Shown piece after piece: positions 20,188 through 30,962 of a DNA stretch of 64,000 nt (position 1 is the first letter of the stretch; each line of letters starts with the position of its first letter). A program made the position numbers and the translations under genes. The stretch is from Adiantum capillus-veneris (lineage: Eukaryota; Streptophyta; Polypodiopsida; Polypodiales; Pteridaceae): positions 121,904,891-121,968,890 of the forward strand of contig CM043947.1 in the NCBI GenBank assembly GCA_014529385.2, given 5' to 3'. The notes below the pieces were generated by a model that was not told where the DNA came from, made no database searches, and worked only from the letters and a program-made list of their open reading frames with translations.

Positions 20188-23039
20188 TTGCTATGTATGC
20201 ACGGCATACTAGTCCGTTGGACGTATGACACTCCATCATTGTATACGCTTCCGCTATAACACTAAATAGTCTGTCAAGGACAAGGTAAGTAACTGTTATC
20301 TTCAAAAAAAAATTATGTTATTCATAGGAAAAGTGCCGTGTTTAAAGTTACTTGGTACGGTCACTCTCACTTACAAGGTCAGTAGGTCATGATGTGACTT
20401 TTGTTACCTCTCTCTACGCGGGCATGGTACAAGTACACATGTATACGCTAATAGAATAAGCTCCGACACAGTCATGGTCTGCACGAGATCATATGCACGG
20501 GTTTCCTCAGCTCAACATGCTCTCCTTCTCTCTCCCTCTTATTTCTCTCGAAGAATACTGCATACTTTCTAACAAGCTTTTGCTACATGTTTCACTAGTG
20601 AGTCCTCCTAAGCCAAGATGCTCTGACCCTCATCTACAAATTGGGCAAGATGCCATCCACATTAGTCTTCATCAGTTTGACGATTGAACACTAATTGCCA
20701 TGAGGGCTATGAGCCACACAAGAGCCATTGTTAAATCTAGGGTAAGACCCAATTGTTGGTATTCCTTTGATGATTGTTCTCGAGATCGAACAGCTCTACC
20801 CAGTGGAGTACACATTGACGTAAATTGACAAGGAAGAGTCTTGTCATTATGGATGTTTAGAGTATCATTTTGCACTACATGTTTTCAATGCGGTGCTCGA
20901 GTTGAGTTTTAGATAACCTTAAACTCCCATCATCTGATCTCTACCACGGAGTATAGACGCAACAATAGGTTGAGACAGCATGGATGTCCATAAGAGCTAG
21001 CCATTTCACTTGTGTGGATATCCGGCTCCCTCTATAGCACTACGGATTGTCTATAGACATATTGTTTGGGGTAAGACCCGCCGGGTGATTGCTACATCAC
21101 CCCATAGGCATTAAGGATCACAGTTTGATCTGCATTGAGGATCATAGTTGATCTCTCCTAGTTATACTTTCAAGGAAAGAATTCCGCAATCTACCACACG
21201 GTAGCGTACAAACACACTTTTCACATTGATTCCAATCATTCTGTACACGATTGACTATGTTGGTTATCGTTATCTGCTAGTTGAGCAGTTTCTACAAAGA
21301 GTCTTACCGAGGGGTTTCACTACGTAGATTATAATCCAAGGGCTTGGATTGCAAAGGCAACACCCAGGGTTCCCAGTGCTATGCTGTTTGTTTTTCAGGT
21401 AGGGGACGTACTCCTCTCCATTTGAATACGGGTAAGTGAACATTACGTTCAAATCTCCAGGTACGCATCTATTAATTTGGTGTTATTCCATTTTTAGTAT
21501 GCTTTGCTTAGTTTTTCAAGACATATAAGTACGCTTGAATGTTACAGAGCCATGCCAAGAGCATGTCGGCACAAAGTATTTTGGGCCAAGTGTCCAATCT
21601 CTCTTTATGCCTTATGCTGTTACGAACCTACTTGTAGGGTTCAATTTGGCACATGTTGTCACATGGGATACAACATGGTCTAGGAACTCAAGGAGTTCGG
21701 TTTAGCCAGTGTGGAGCAATGAATGAGGGTCCCTCTCACTCTTGTCGTAGAGTGCTTAAAGCTACCTCCACACACAAGTACATCTTGTACTTGTAGGATG
21801 TTCTTTTTTTAGATATCCTTAGTTGAGACATATTCCACATGTGGCAAATATGAGTCTCTGGGACTGACACTGGCGCCCCTATTTGCAATATGTGTCACGA
21901 TAAAGTCCCTAAGTGCTGGTAAAATCAGTTTTCTACACCATTTTCAGCATGACGTATCAGGAGCAATTTCAGCGGCCAAAAATTGTCGGATACTTACAAT
22001 GACTTGTTCAGCTACAAGTATTACTAAACAACATTACAGATGGTTGTTTATACATACAGCAAGGCTATAAGTTGTTAATGAAAAAGTTTCATTGTCTGTA
22101 CCTAGAAGTGATCAATGTTTTACCTTCTGTTGCGATTTAGACGTTTCAGCAAGGTTTGCAAAAAATTGCAACTAAAAGTATTTAGTTTCTTTTCAGAACT
22201 ATTTACATTCCTTTTTAATGCGTGTTAGGCGCATCACATTTGCCATAAGTATTGGCAAGGATCATTATGGATATACAGGTTCGGGTTTGTTTTTGCTAAA
22301 TGCATGCACAATAGATGTTATGGGCCCTAATGTTTAGCAAAGACTGATTTAGAACGGCATGCATATTCCTTCAGTTGTTGCTTATGAAGCATTTTGCACT
22401 CTATGTGCACTATCTCTATGAGATTACTTTTGGGTCTACTAATCACCAATAGAGGTCATGGCCGGTTTGGGTGTTTGTGGATTTTTCAAGTTAACCACGA
22501 CGGTTATTCCGGACATTGTTGATTCCTCAACAATGTTATACGCTATTGTGATTCCCTGTTTACTAGTCGTCTGGGAAGACTATCTGTAAACCGTGGGGGA
22601 AACACACCTTAGTACTGTAAGTATCCAAGGGGATTGGAAGATTAAAAAGTATAACCTTGGGCTAAAAGGATATGCAAAGTGCGTACATTAGCACCAAGTA
22701 ATCCAATTAATAAGCATTTATTGCTCTTCTTGGAGTTTACTTACTATCAGTTAACGCATGTTGCAACTAGGTAGTCTCTTCATGTATAAGTCAGGTTCTC
22801 AACCTTGAACACTCGTTAGGGTGGGGTTGTTTACTGATGATGAAAATTGGGAGCAAGTCAAGGACTTAAACTTGACTGATGAGTTATGTCAGCAAGTTAC
22901 TTTCATGAAAAGTGACAAGAGGTACTCTTTTTGGTACATCTTTGTTGTGATAAACTCGTTTACCATGCTCATGAGCGTTCTAAATGGAGTCTACACACCA
23001 TGTTTGGATAGGAACCGGTACCATCAGATGGTTACAAAT
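20188..23039. other. Unassigned DNA, possible body of a degenerate LTR element
   Basis: No domain was recognised. The only suggestion of identity is the candidate pol end and LTR that follow at 23040-23470. A small perfect stem, GGGTGAT/ATCACCC, occurs at about 21084-21103. An 87-codon frame at 22821-23084 is unrecognised. Confidence 0.35.
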
Positions 23040-23470
23040 GGACAACAATGTAGAAAATCAAGATGTTACTCTTGGTTTCATTGAACCTCCTACCGACCCG
23101 GGTTCCTCTCAAATGAACCGTTGGATCCATGAGGGATGTTACGGTAGAAGACACTAGTGTTCTTATGAAGATACCACCACTTGTGTTTTCGCGGACGAAA
23201 ACGCTTCTCCAAGGGGGGAGTAATGTCAGGACAAGGGTCCTGTAACCTAAGGACTAGGGTGGTCATGGGCTTCGGCCACGGGCCAGGCTAGACAGTGTGG
23301 ACAGGGGATCCGTCTAGGGCAAGGGCCTATATTATGGGGGGTTGGGAGGAGGATCCCAGGTCTAGCTTTCACTAGTCTTACAATTTCATAGGGAGGCCTT
23401 ATGTTTAGGATGTGTGTGCTGCTATATTAAGACATTTCTTATACACAAAAGAACATTTTGTTCAAAAAAT
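23040..23470 (+). mobile_element. Candidate 3' end of an LTR retrotransposon (pol tail, polypurine tract, LTR start)
   Basis: A frame reading EDTTTCVFADENASPRGE ends at TAA (23221-23223). It overlaps a purine tract CCAAGGGGGGAG and is followed at 23224 by TGTCAGGACAAGGGTCC, a layout typical of the pol end, PPT and LTR start of Ty3/gypsy-like elements. Candidate LTR features such as TATATTA words follow at 23320-23440. No second LTR was found in the window, so the LTR end and the family are uncertain. Confidence 0.35.
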
Positions 23471-25090
23471 GAATGCCTTTAGACATTAGAAAGGTGGTCT
23501 GCACAAAAACAATTCTGCACTTGACTCATTTTTGTATAATATAATCAGAATGAAATAAGATTCCAGTTATCATATACATTAGAGCTAAACCAATAAAATA
23601 AGTATGAAATACGCCTTCGTCTCCAAGGTTCCATGGACTGTAGCAATGCTAAACCTTTTTAAGTCAAAATAGAATTCTCACTTGCATCCATATAGGCATG
23701 ACAACATATTTTGTTAGACTTGGCTACATATAACAGGTATCAAGAGAACCTATTAGTTGTTATCGTTATCGAACTTAAAAAAAATTATTAGACTAGCTAC
23801 ACTCCTATATGTGTAAAGGTAGAAAAGTGATCCCATTCTCAAACTTATATAAAACCATCCTTTCCTTACTTCAAAGTCTTTACAAAATTGACAGCAAAAT
23901 GTTTCACAATTTCTAAAGTACCAACTTATAATAACATTCTCAAAGTAATGTCCATCTGATCAGTAGAGACTTAAAAGTAACTCTATAATTTCTTGCTTCA
24001 TGTAATTATCTTTCAGATTATCTTTTTGCAAAATTAAAAATCAATGCTTAGTGTACAACTTTGGTTCTCCTTGAGTTAGAGGCAAGCAGTTAGTAATGGG
24101 CACATCTTTGGATAGTAAAAGTATAGAAAATCCTTAAAGGGATTAATGCCATCCTTCACCCAATATACAAGTTTTAAGTAGAAGAAAGAGTCCAAGCTTG
24201 CTCTTCAAAGAAACTTGCAACCATGCAATGATCATCATTCCAAGATTGTTTAAGCTTTAGGGACAATTCTAAGTTTATCCTAAACATAATAGTCCAAAAA
24301 ATCCAAAATATAAGGACTCTTTCCCAAAGAATAATCAACCACATAAGTAGCATAAAAAGATTTCCCAAACACCAAAGCAGCACTGTCAATAAATTAGTAA
24401 TCACCCGTGCAACAATAATCCAAAAAGGCCTTCCAAGCATCATGTAACCATATCAAAAGTGTAGTAGTAAGGAAAGGAATTGGCCAGAGAAGTAATTTAT
24501 AAAAGGCCTCCTCAAAAGGATTCCAAATCTAGATATCACAACCATTCAGTCAAAAAGTTCCACCTAGTGTATCAGAGGTAAGAAAGCAAGACCAATTGAT
24601 TAGCATATTATACTAGGATTCAAACCCAGTTCGTGAGGTCAAAGTAAAGCAACCAAGCAAGTGTAGAGACCCAAAAAAATTGAAAGGATAATGCAACTAA
24701 CAAAAACATAGGAATTTGTTATCTGAGTTCATCCCCATAATTTCAAAAGGAAAAAAAGTGTCAGGACAATCCAACTCAAAATCAGTAAAGCAAAGCCAAC
24801 AATCAAATCATTTCTCAATCTACAAATCATCATTCAAAAAGGTCAAAAACTGTCAGTTTAGCAATGGATTTCCGAAATCCTAACATACTCCAATGTGTTA
24901 GCAATTTTTTGCACCATAATGTCCAAGTAGTCCTCAAGAATGAAGGCACCCCATCATCCTTGCCCATCAGGCGATCAAGATCATCCCTGCCTGGTTATTT
25001 TGTTAGTTATGATGTCAAAACCATAGAGAAAAGTCACAGCACATAAGCTTAGAGACTTCCAAAGATTCTCAAAAAGACCACTATACAAGC
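23471..25090. other. A-rich unassigned DNA
   Basis: Long A-rich plus strand (frequent AACCAA and AAAGTA words), similar in texture to 16.6-17.5 kb. No coding signature was seen on either strand. Confidence 0.4.
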
Positions 25091-25449
25091 CATGATGTAG
25101 TGTATCTTCAACAATACGTTAGTATAAAAACCAACAGAACCATGCCCAAAAAGTACCACAAATCCAAGAAAGGAGTGGCAAAAAAGTAAACATAAGTGTC
25201 TCCGCGATTTAAATCACAAAAAGAACCAATTTATAAATATCAAGATTGTAAGTCGGAGAACCAACAAGATTGTAAAATTAGAGTAGCAACCAAGTCAATA
25301 TATCATTTGTTGCAAACTAGAGCATCAACCAATAGACTCGCCAGTAAAAACGGGGAATTAAGGCCAACAAGACCTACCAAACCAAAGAAAGTGTTGGTAG
25401 AGTAGAACCTGAATAGCAACTAGGTTGTAAACCACAATAAGAACCATAT
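25091..25449. repeat. Dispersed repeat X, copy 2
   Basis: Same orientation as copy 1 at 16254-16620, aligning from CATGATGTAGTGTATCTT to AAACCACAATAAGAACCAT. It is diverged, with many substitutions and small indels. It ends exactly where the piggyBac-like coding fragment begins, suggesting a breakpoint there. Confidence 0.78.
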
Positions 25450-25680
25450 TTTCCCATTCGTTTGCATGATACAACAAGTAGGTATTGTGTGGTATGCTCA
25501 ACAAAACGGAAGAAGCTTTTGTCTGAGCACAAAGAAGTGCAGGGCTCGAAACCGTCCCGCACTATTTGGGGATGTGGTAAGTGTAAGAAGGTAATGTGTG
25601 CTGATCCTTGCTTCAAGGACTACCATGCAAGGGTGGTTGTTGATTTTCTCTTTGATGGTCGCTCGAGAGTCACTAGACGA
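25447..25680 (+). pseudogene. piggyBac-type transposase C-terminal cysteine-rich domain
   Basis: The plus frame reads FPIRLHDTTSRYCVVCSTKR, then RTIWGCGKCKKVMCADPCFK and DYHARV. The spacing C-x2-C ... C-x2-C-x3-C-x3-C-x4-H matches the zinc-binding C-terminal domain of piggyBac-like (PGBD) transposases, which contacts the transposon ends. The DDE catalytic core is absent upstream, where dispersed repeat X abuts directly. The frame continues to 25812 but loses family resemblance after about 25640. This is a relic of a DNA transposon or of a domesticated relative. Confidence 0.55.
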
Positions 25681-25799
25681 CGAGACTCCATCTTATGTAA
25701 GTCTTTTAGCATTCTTCATGGTCTAGTGACTGTTGTCATACTTGCATGGCTTAGGCCTAGTTTCTCATACTCTCTAACTTCTATTTTTGCAGGACATGC

Positions 25800-27560
25800 A
25801 GGGTTTGGCTGATGGATTCTACTCGATGGCTGGTTCTTTTTGCTGGTTGACTGGTTTTTTGCTGGTGACAGATGGCTGCTGGTTTTTCTTTGCTGATGGC
25901 TGGTCCCTTTTGCTGGTCCTTCTGGCTGCTGGTTTTTCCCTTTGATGATGGTAGGTTTTTACATTTGCTATTGGTTTTTCCCTTTGCTGCTGGTCTGACA
26001 TGGGCTGCCCTTATTTTGAGCTTATGGTCTGTTTCTTTGGTTGTGGTCTTATGGCAGGTAATATGGTTTCATGTGATATTTTGGCACGATCTTTTGTTGC
26101 GGCATTATGGTTGTCTATGGTTTCGGTTATGACAGATGCCTTTGGTTATGTCAAGAACTTCTATATGGTTGCCACCTAGCCGATTGTGTTGTTTCTAGGG
26201 ATTGGGGATTGGGTGAAGACAATGTGCCTTTTGTTATGGTTTTGGTGATGTGCCTTGTGGCAAGGACAAGTTTAAGTGGTTGTTTTGGTCATGGGCCACT
26301 TTATGGTTATGGCAAGTGCTCAATTATGGATATGGAAATCTTTATATCTTGGTCTTTTTATGGCATATGTGTTTGTGGCAATTATGGATAGAGATGTTCT
26401 TGTGCCAAGTTATGTTTATGGTTTTTTCTAGGTTATGTTTGTGGTTTTATTTGTTGCTTATGGTTATGGCAAGGGCCCAATTATGATTATGGCAATTGCA
26501 CAAGTTGTGAGGTCCATTCTTGTTTTTTGATGGTTATGGTTTTATACTTCATGGTAGTTTCTCGCCAGGGTTTTGTCTTGTTACAATTTGCAATCTCGCC
26601 AGGGTTTTGGCTGCCCAAGGTTTGTTGTCTCGCCAGGCTAGGGTTTGCAATCTCGCCAAGGTTTTTGTCTCCAGGTTATGGGTTGTGAATTGCCAGGTTA
26701 TGGGTTGTGTCTGCGTTTTGTCACTTATAATAGCAGTTCTAAAATAGCCTACATCTGATCCAGTGTTTCCCTCTTGAAATTATGATTTTCCTTTCTCGCC
26801 AGGGGTTTTATGAGTTCTTGCCAAGGTTTTATGATTTATCTCGCCAGGGTCTCATGATTTATCTTGTTGGTTTGTTGTCCAGTTCTCTCTTGCCAGGGTT
26901 CACTCTGAGTGTTTTTACACTTGTTTATGGTAACAACTGTAGGAACAAATTTTGGAAGATTATGTTTTGGTAAGGCGACATATGGCGACAATAGATGCAT
27001 GCTCTCCCATTGTAGATGGCTTGCTCTTTCTTTTCTTGTCCTCCTCTCATCGTCGCAAAGTTCATGAGTGTGTAATGTTCATTTGGAGCAAGTATTTGTG
27101 GTTTATGTACGCCAAGGTTTGTGATCTTGTGTATGATGGTTAGGTGGAGCGAGTTGATGAAGTTAATGTTCATGCCCAACTTTGTTAGGGTTTGTGCTGC
27201 TTGTTGATAATACTCCACTGGAGGGACTTGATGTGGTTTATGTACGGAAGGGTGTGCATGAGCCCTTTGCCAAATGCTTGCTAGGGTTTGTGGTCTTATG
27301 ATTTATGTACTCACTAAAGTGGTTTTATTAGGTACCAAGTCTGTTTGCTTAGTGTTCTCTATCTTACCAAAATTTTGTGATCCTTCTCAGTCTTCTTGGT
27401 GTTTTTAATCGCGCCAAGCATTTTACATCTTGCCAAGTATTTTTGACATGATGTTGTGGATGGCTTATGGTCTTGTGAACATGTGGTAGCTCCTGTCTCA
27501 TGAATCTTATGGTATCACTAATGGGTTTTAGAATATGTTTCTCTTGAAACATGGAATAGC
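25800..27560. repeat. Degenerate short-period repeats (GCTGGT, TTATGG, TCTCGCCAGGG)
   Basis: Three blocks merge into one another. TTTGCTGGT/GCTGGTTTTTCCCTTTG words fill 25830-26000, GTTATGG/TATGGTTTT words fill 26100-26550, and TCTCGCCAGGGTTTT with variants recurs at least eight times at 26560-26900, with sparse copies to about 27440. The plus strand is T+G-rich. Frames across it are simple-sequence artefacts. Confidence 0.7.
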
Positions 27561-28664
27561 AACATGTGCCATGATATGATTATGATGTTATTATTGCCTT
27601 GTTATGGTTATAACTATGCTAGAATAGCACTTGTGATTTTAAAGACGTCCAAATGCTTATAGTTTATGGCTATCCTTTTGGCCAATGTACATATGGATCT
27701 CTTTCACATGGTTGTATGGTTTTTCTCATTAGGTCTATCTATCATCGTGGGAGGCTATGGTCATTGTAACTTATATTCATTGAACAGTAGTATATGCAAG
27801 TCTTTTCAAATGTGGTGATGATGACCAATGTGGTATGCATATTAGGTTGGAAGAATTTGTTCTTGTTGTAAAGTTAGTGCTTTGACATGTTATCTTTTGT
27901 CCTTCTAGAATGGCTCTAATAAGCTTTATATTTTTAGAAAAAAATACATTGTTATAAAATGGTTTCTAATTTCTAATGTGCATAATGTTTTTTGGTCATC
28001 CCTATTCATGGTGCACATGGAAAATTATCATGGAGGACCTTGATTCAAGCTTGCAAATTTGTTCCTCTGCAATATAACTTACTAGTATTACAGTGTTCTA
28101 TAGCTGGGAAGAACTTCTCATTCATAATCACCTTGTCATTATCAATGGAGGATGAAAAGAAGTGACTTTTTTGTGTCAATGATACCTAGCAAGAGTCATA
28201 GTGCTCATAAAGTGCTTCGTATACTAAATTGAATGATCAATTAGCCATGTGTAACCGTAAATGCACTGACACCTCAAACTGTCTAAAAACATGCTAATTT
28301 CAAGTAAAATGTGAGACTTCTAATAGATTTTTTGAGGTCATAGGTACTCTTCCAGTTGAAATCTATACTATTATAGATTCCTAGAAAAATGTTGGAATGA
28401 CTAGAACATTTTTTTTTAAGGAGCACTAAGCTACGCACTAATGGACTTCCCGTTTTTTGCTGTTTGTAAAAAAGCACTTACTTGGAGGGCTTAGTTCTTC
28501 CATTGGATTACACATTTCAACATTCTTATAATTTTTCCTAAAGCACATGGGTCTTGTGAATACTCTCAATGAAGGGTTTTGTGAATAAACACCTCTTCTA
28601 GGAGTTGTTAAGTTTTTCTTGGACCTTGCAAAGGACAGTTTTATGTCCTGTTAGGTTACCAACC
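27561..28664. other. No recognisable gene
   Basis: A+T-rich flank. It may include the degraded upstream part of the gypsy pol fragment that begins at about 28665, but I could not read integrase core motifs in it. Confidence 0.4.
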
Positions 28665-29165
28665 TAGTGTTAAGGAGGCTATATCCATCCTCAACAAAGG
28701 CAAAAAGTTGATGTTGACAAGCACAAAAGGGCCTTAACGTTCAAAGAAAATGATTGGGTCTTACTTAAGTTTCCCAAGGCTCGATTGAGGCAAACTATCG
28801 GCAACAATCCTACAGGCCATCAAAAGTATTATGCTAAACTAGCAAAAAGATACTATGGTCCTTTTCAATTTTGAAGCCAATCAATGAGATGGCTTATCAA
28901 CTCAAGTTTCCCAACCATTAGCTCATACACAATGCTTTTCATGTGAGCCTACTTAAGCCCAAGGAGAGCCACCAAGGGAACCAATTATTGAAGACCCTCT
29001 CGAAATCAAAGACCAAGAAGAAATGCTGCAACCCAAAGCTATCCTTCGGCATGAAGACAAGGTACTACAACATGGTGAGATTATCCAATGATATCTTATT
29101 AAGTTCAAAAATTATCCTTTTGAAGATGTTAGATGGATGCAAGGAATACAGCTAAAGGATAGTAT
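28665..29165 (+). pseudogene. Ty3/gypsy (chromovirus-type) integrase C-terminus plus chromodomain-like tail
   Basis: The plus strand, over two or three frames, reads KHKRALTFKENDWVLLKFPK, then YYAKLAKRYYGPFQ (the GPY/F module), then AYQLKFPNH, FHVSLLKP, and finally AILRHEDKVL, YLIKFKNYPFEDVRWMQGIQ. The last part matches the chromodomain fold of plant chromoviruses, which steers integration towards marked chromatin. A stop after FPNH and frameshifts near 28875 and 28985 inactivate it. No LTR is attached, so this is a truncated remnant. Confidence 0.75.
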
Positions 29166-30795
29166 GAACCTTGTCAATGCTTACAATGCAACATTAGAGT
29201 AAGCAAATGTACACGTTTCTTTTAAATGATCAATGTTTTGTCTTATAAGACTACTTCTCTTTTTATTGTGCACAAATTTAAGCAGTATGCATGCTTAGAA
29301 TCATGTTTGTGATGATGAAGTCTCTCAAACACCAAGGATCCACATCCCTTTTACATTCACTGCCTGCAGAATAAACATACTTCATAGAAAGGGGAGCATA
29401 AGAGTGCTTGCTCCTCCGTGGGGGCACCAAAACGATATGAGGGTGTAAACAAGAAGGAAAATGAGAACCCTATAGCCTTGCACACACCACACCGTTGGAA
29501 AGAAACATTGTTAAGCTGCAAAAAACACCTACGTCAAACACTTATAAAGTCAGGCGGGAAACATCTCTAACCCAAACCATGATTAAAATTGTTGAAAGCT
29601 GAGACATAAAGACGAATCTTATGTCGTGTAGACCTCCGTAGATTATCCATATGCTTGATTCCAATAACAAATGAGAGAGTTACAAGCTTCCGAAGATGGG
29701 AGTCTCTCCAAAAACTCCAAAAAAACAAGTCCTTGTAAGCAAAAGGGGTGTGCAAAGAATTGTAGCTAGAATAATGGGGGCATTTTCTACTTTAATTGAG
29801 TGGATTTCTCTTCCTTATCTTAGCCGACATCTTTCTCTCTCATCTTCCCTTTTTATTGGCTCATTTTGACCAGTTTTTGGGAAAGAGGGGCTCTATGTTA
29901 GTCACTTTGACTTGGGGAGTGGGTAAGGTGGAGTGTCCAATGGCCCAAAAATAATGTCCAGGCACCTGAACAGCTTGTGGAAACCAAACTGGGTGCCCCC
30001 TCTCTCCCCCAACACCCACGAAGCCCCATAGCCATGGAGTGAAAGCTCCATTTCCTCCTTTGATTCAACCTTATGGGGTACCCACTGCCCCCCTTATACC
30101 CTCCTTTTCCACTTACTCCACCCCACGTGGGACTATTCCATTGCCATTTGGCACCATCCTCCCACCCATGCATACAAATTTTATGTTTTGTCCACTACAC
30201 CTAGCAACCTTGGCGGAAGCATGGCAGATGACTCCGAGCACCAAATGTGACGCCGTAAAGCACGGCTTGGAGCTTATCACTTCAGCCATCTCCAAAAAAA
30301 TTCTCGACCACATCATTTCTAATTAAATCCATCAAATTGAACCACTTGCCTTTCCTCATATGCATCTGCAACCACATTCTAAGTAAGGAACCACCCACTT
30401 CAAATGCATGTAACTCATGATGTATGAGTCCGATCCAAAGGCTATCAAGCACGATTGAAAATGCTCATTGAAAACCATCTTTTGAAAGTTCAACCAACCC
30501 AAAACTCCAACAAACAACTTAGCAGTACCAAGCCTTTATACATAAATTTCATAGGGCACTTTTAAAACTCAAAGTATCATGTACACCTATGTACTCGAGG
30601 CTAGTGGGCAAGCTTTTTAGCATGGATTAGTGACTTTATCTTCATCCAAAAAATGCATGACAACATGAATCGGTAGAAGTGGTGAACTCGGATTGGTGTG
30701 CCTCTATTGGGCAGAGGCCGAACCTGGGCGAGTGGTCGAGCATGGGTAGAGACGGATCCCGGGCGAGTAGAGGTCGAAATGCAGAGCCTGCAAAG
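29166..30795. other. Unassigned DNA up to the A2 insertion site
   Basis: Includes a Pro-rich plus frame (30039-30326) and its minus shadow, neither recognised. The host DNA at the A2 insertion (about 30690-30795) carries GAGTGGTCGAGCATGGGTAG-type repeated words and resumes at 35358 with related G-rich text. Confidence 0.4.
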
Positions 30796-30962
30796 TGTTA
30801 CCATATACATGTGGTGATGATGTGTGTGAACACACTAGGACCACCATGGCATTTTTTCCCTCTTTAGGAGGTTTTTCGCCCCGTGCATTGCATATACGCC
30901 CATCACTCTAGGGCTATCTATTTTTCCATTGCACACTAAGTAACACACTCTCTATCATGTGC
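30796..30962 (+). repeat. Truncated 5' LTR of copia A2
   Basis: Aligns with the first ~167 bp of the family A LTR, including GTGTGTGAACACAC. The last ~60 bp and the primer site are deleted. Confidence 0.9.
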
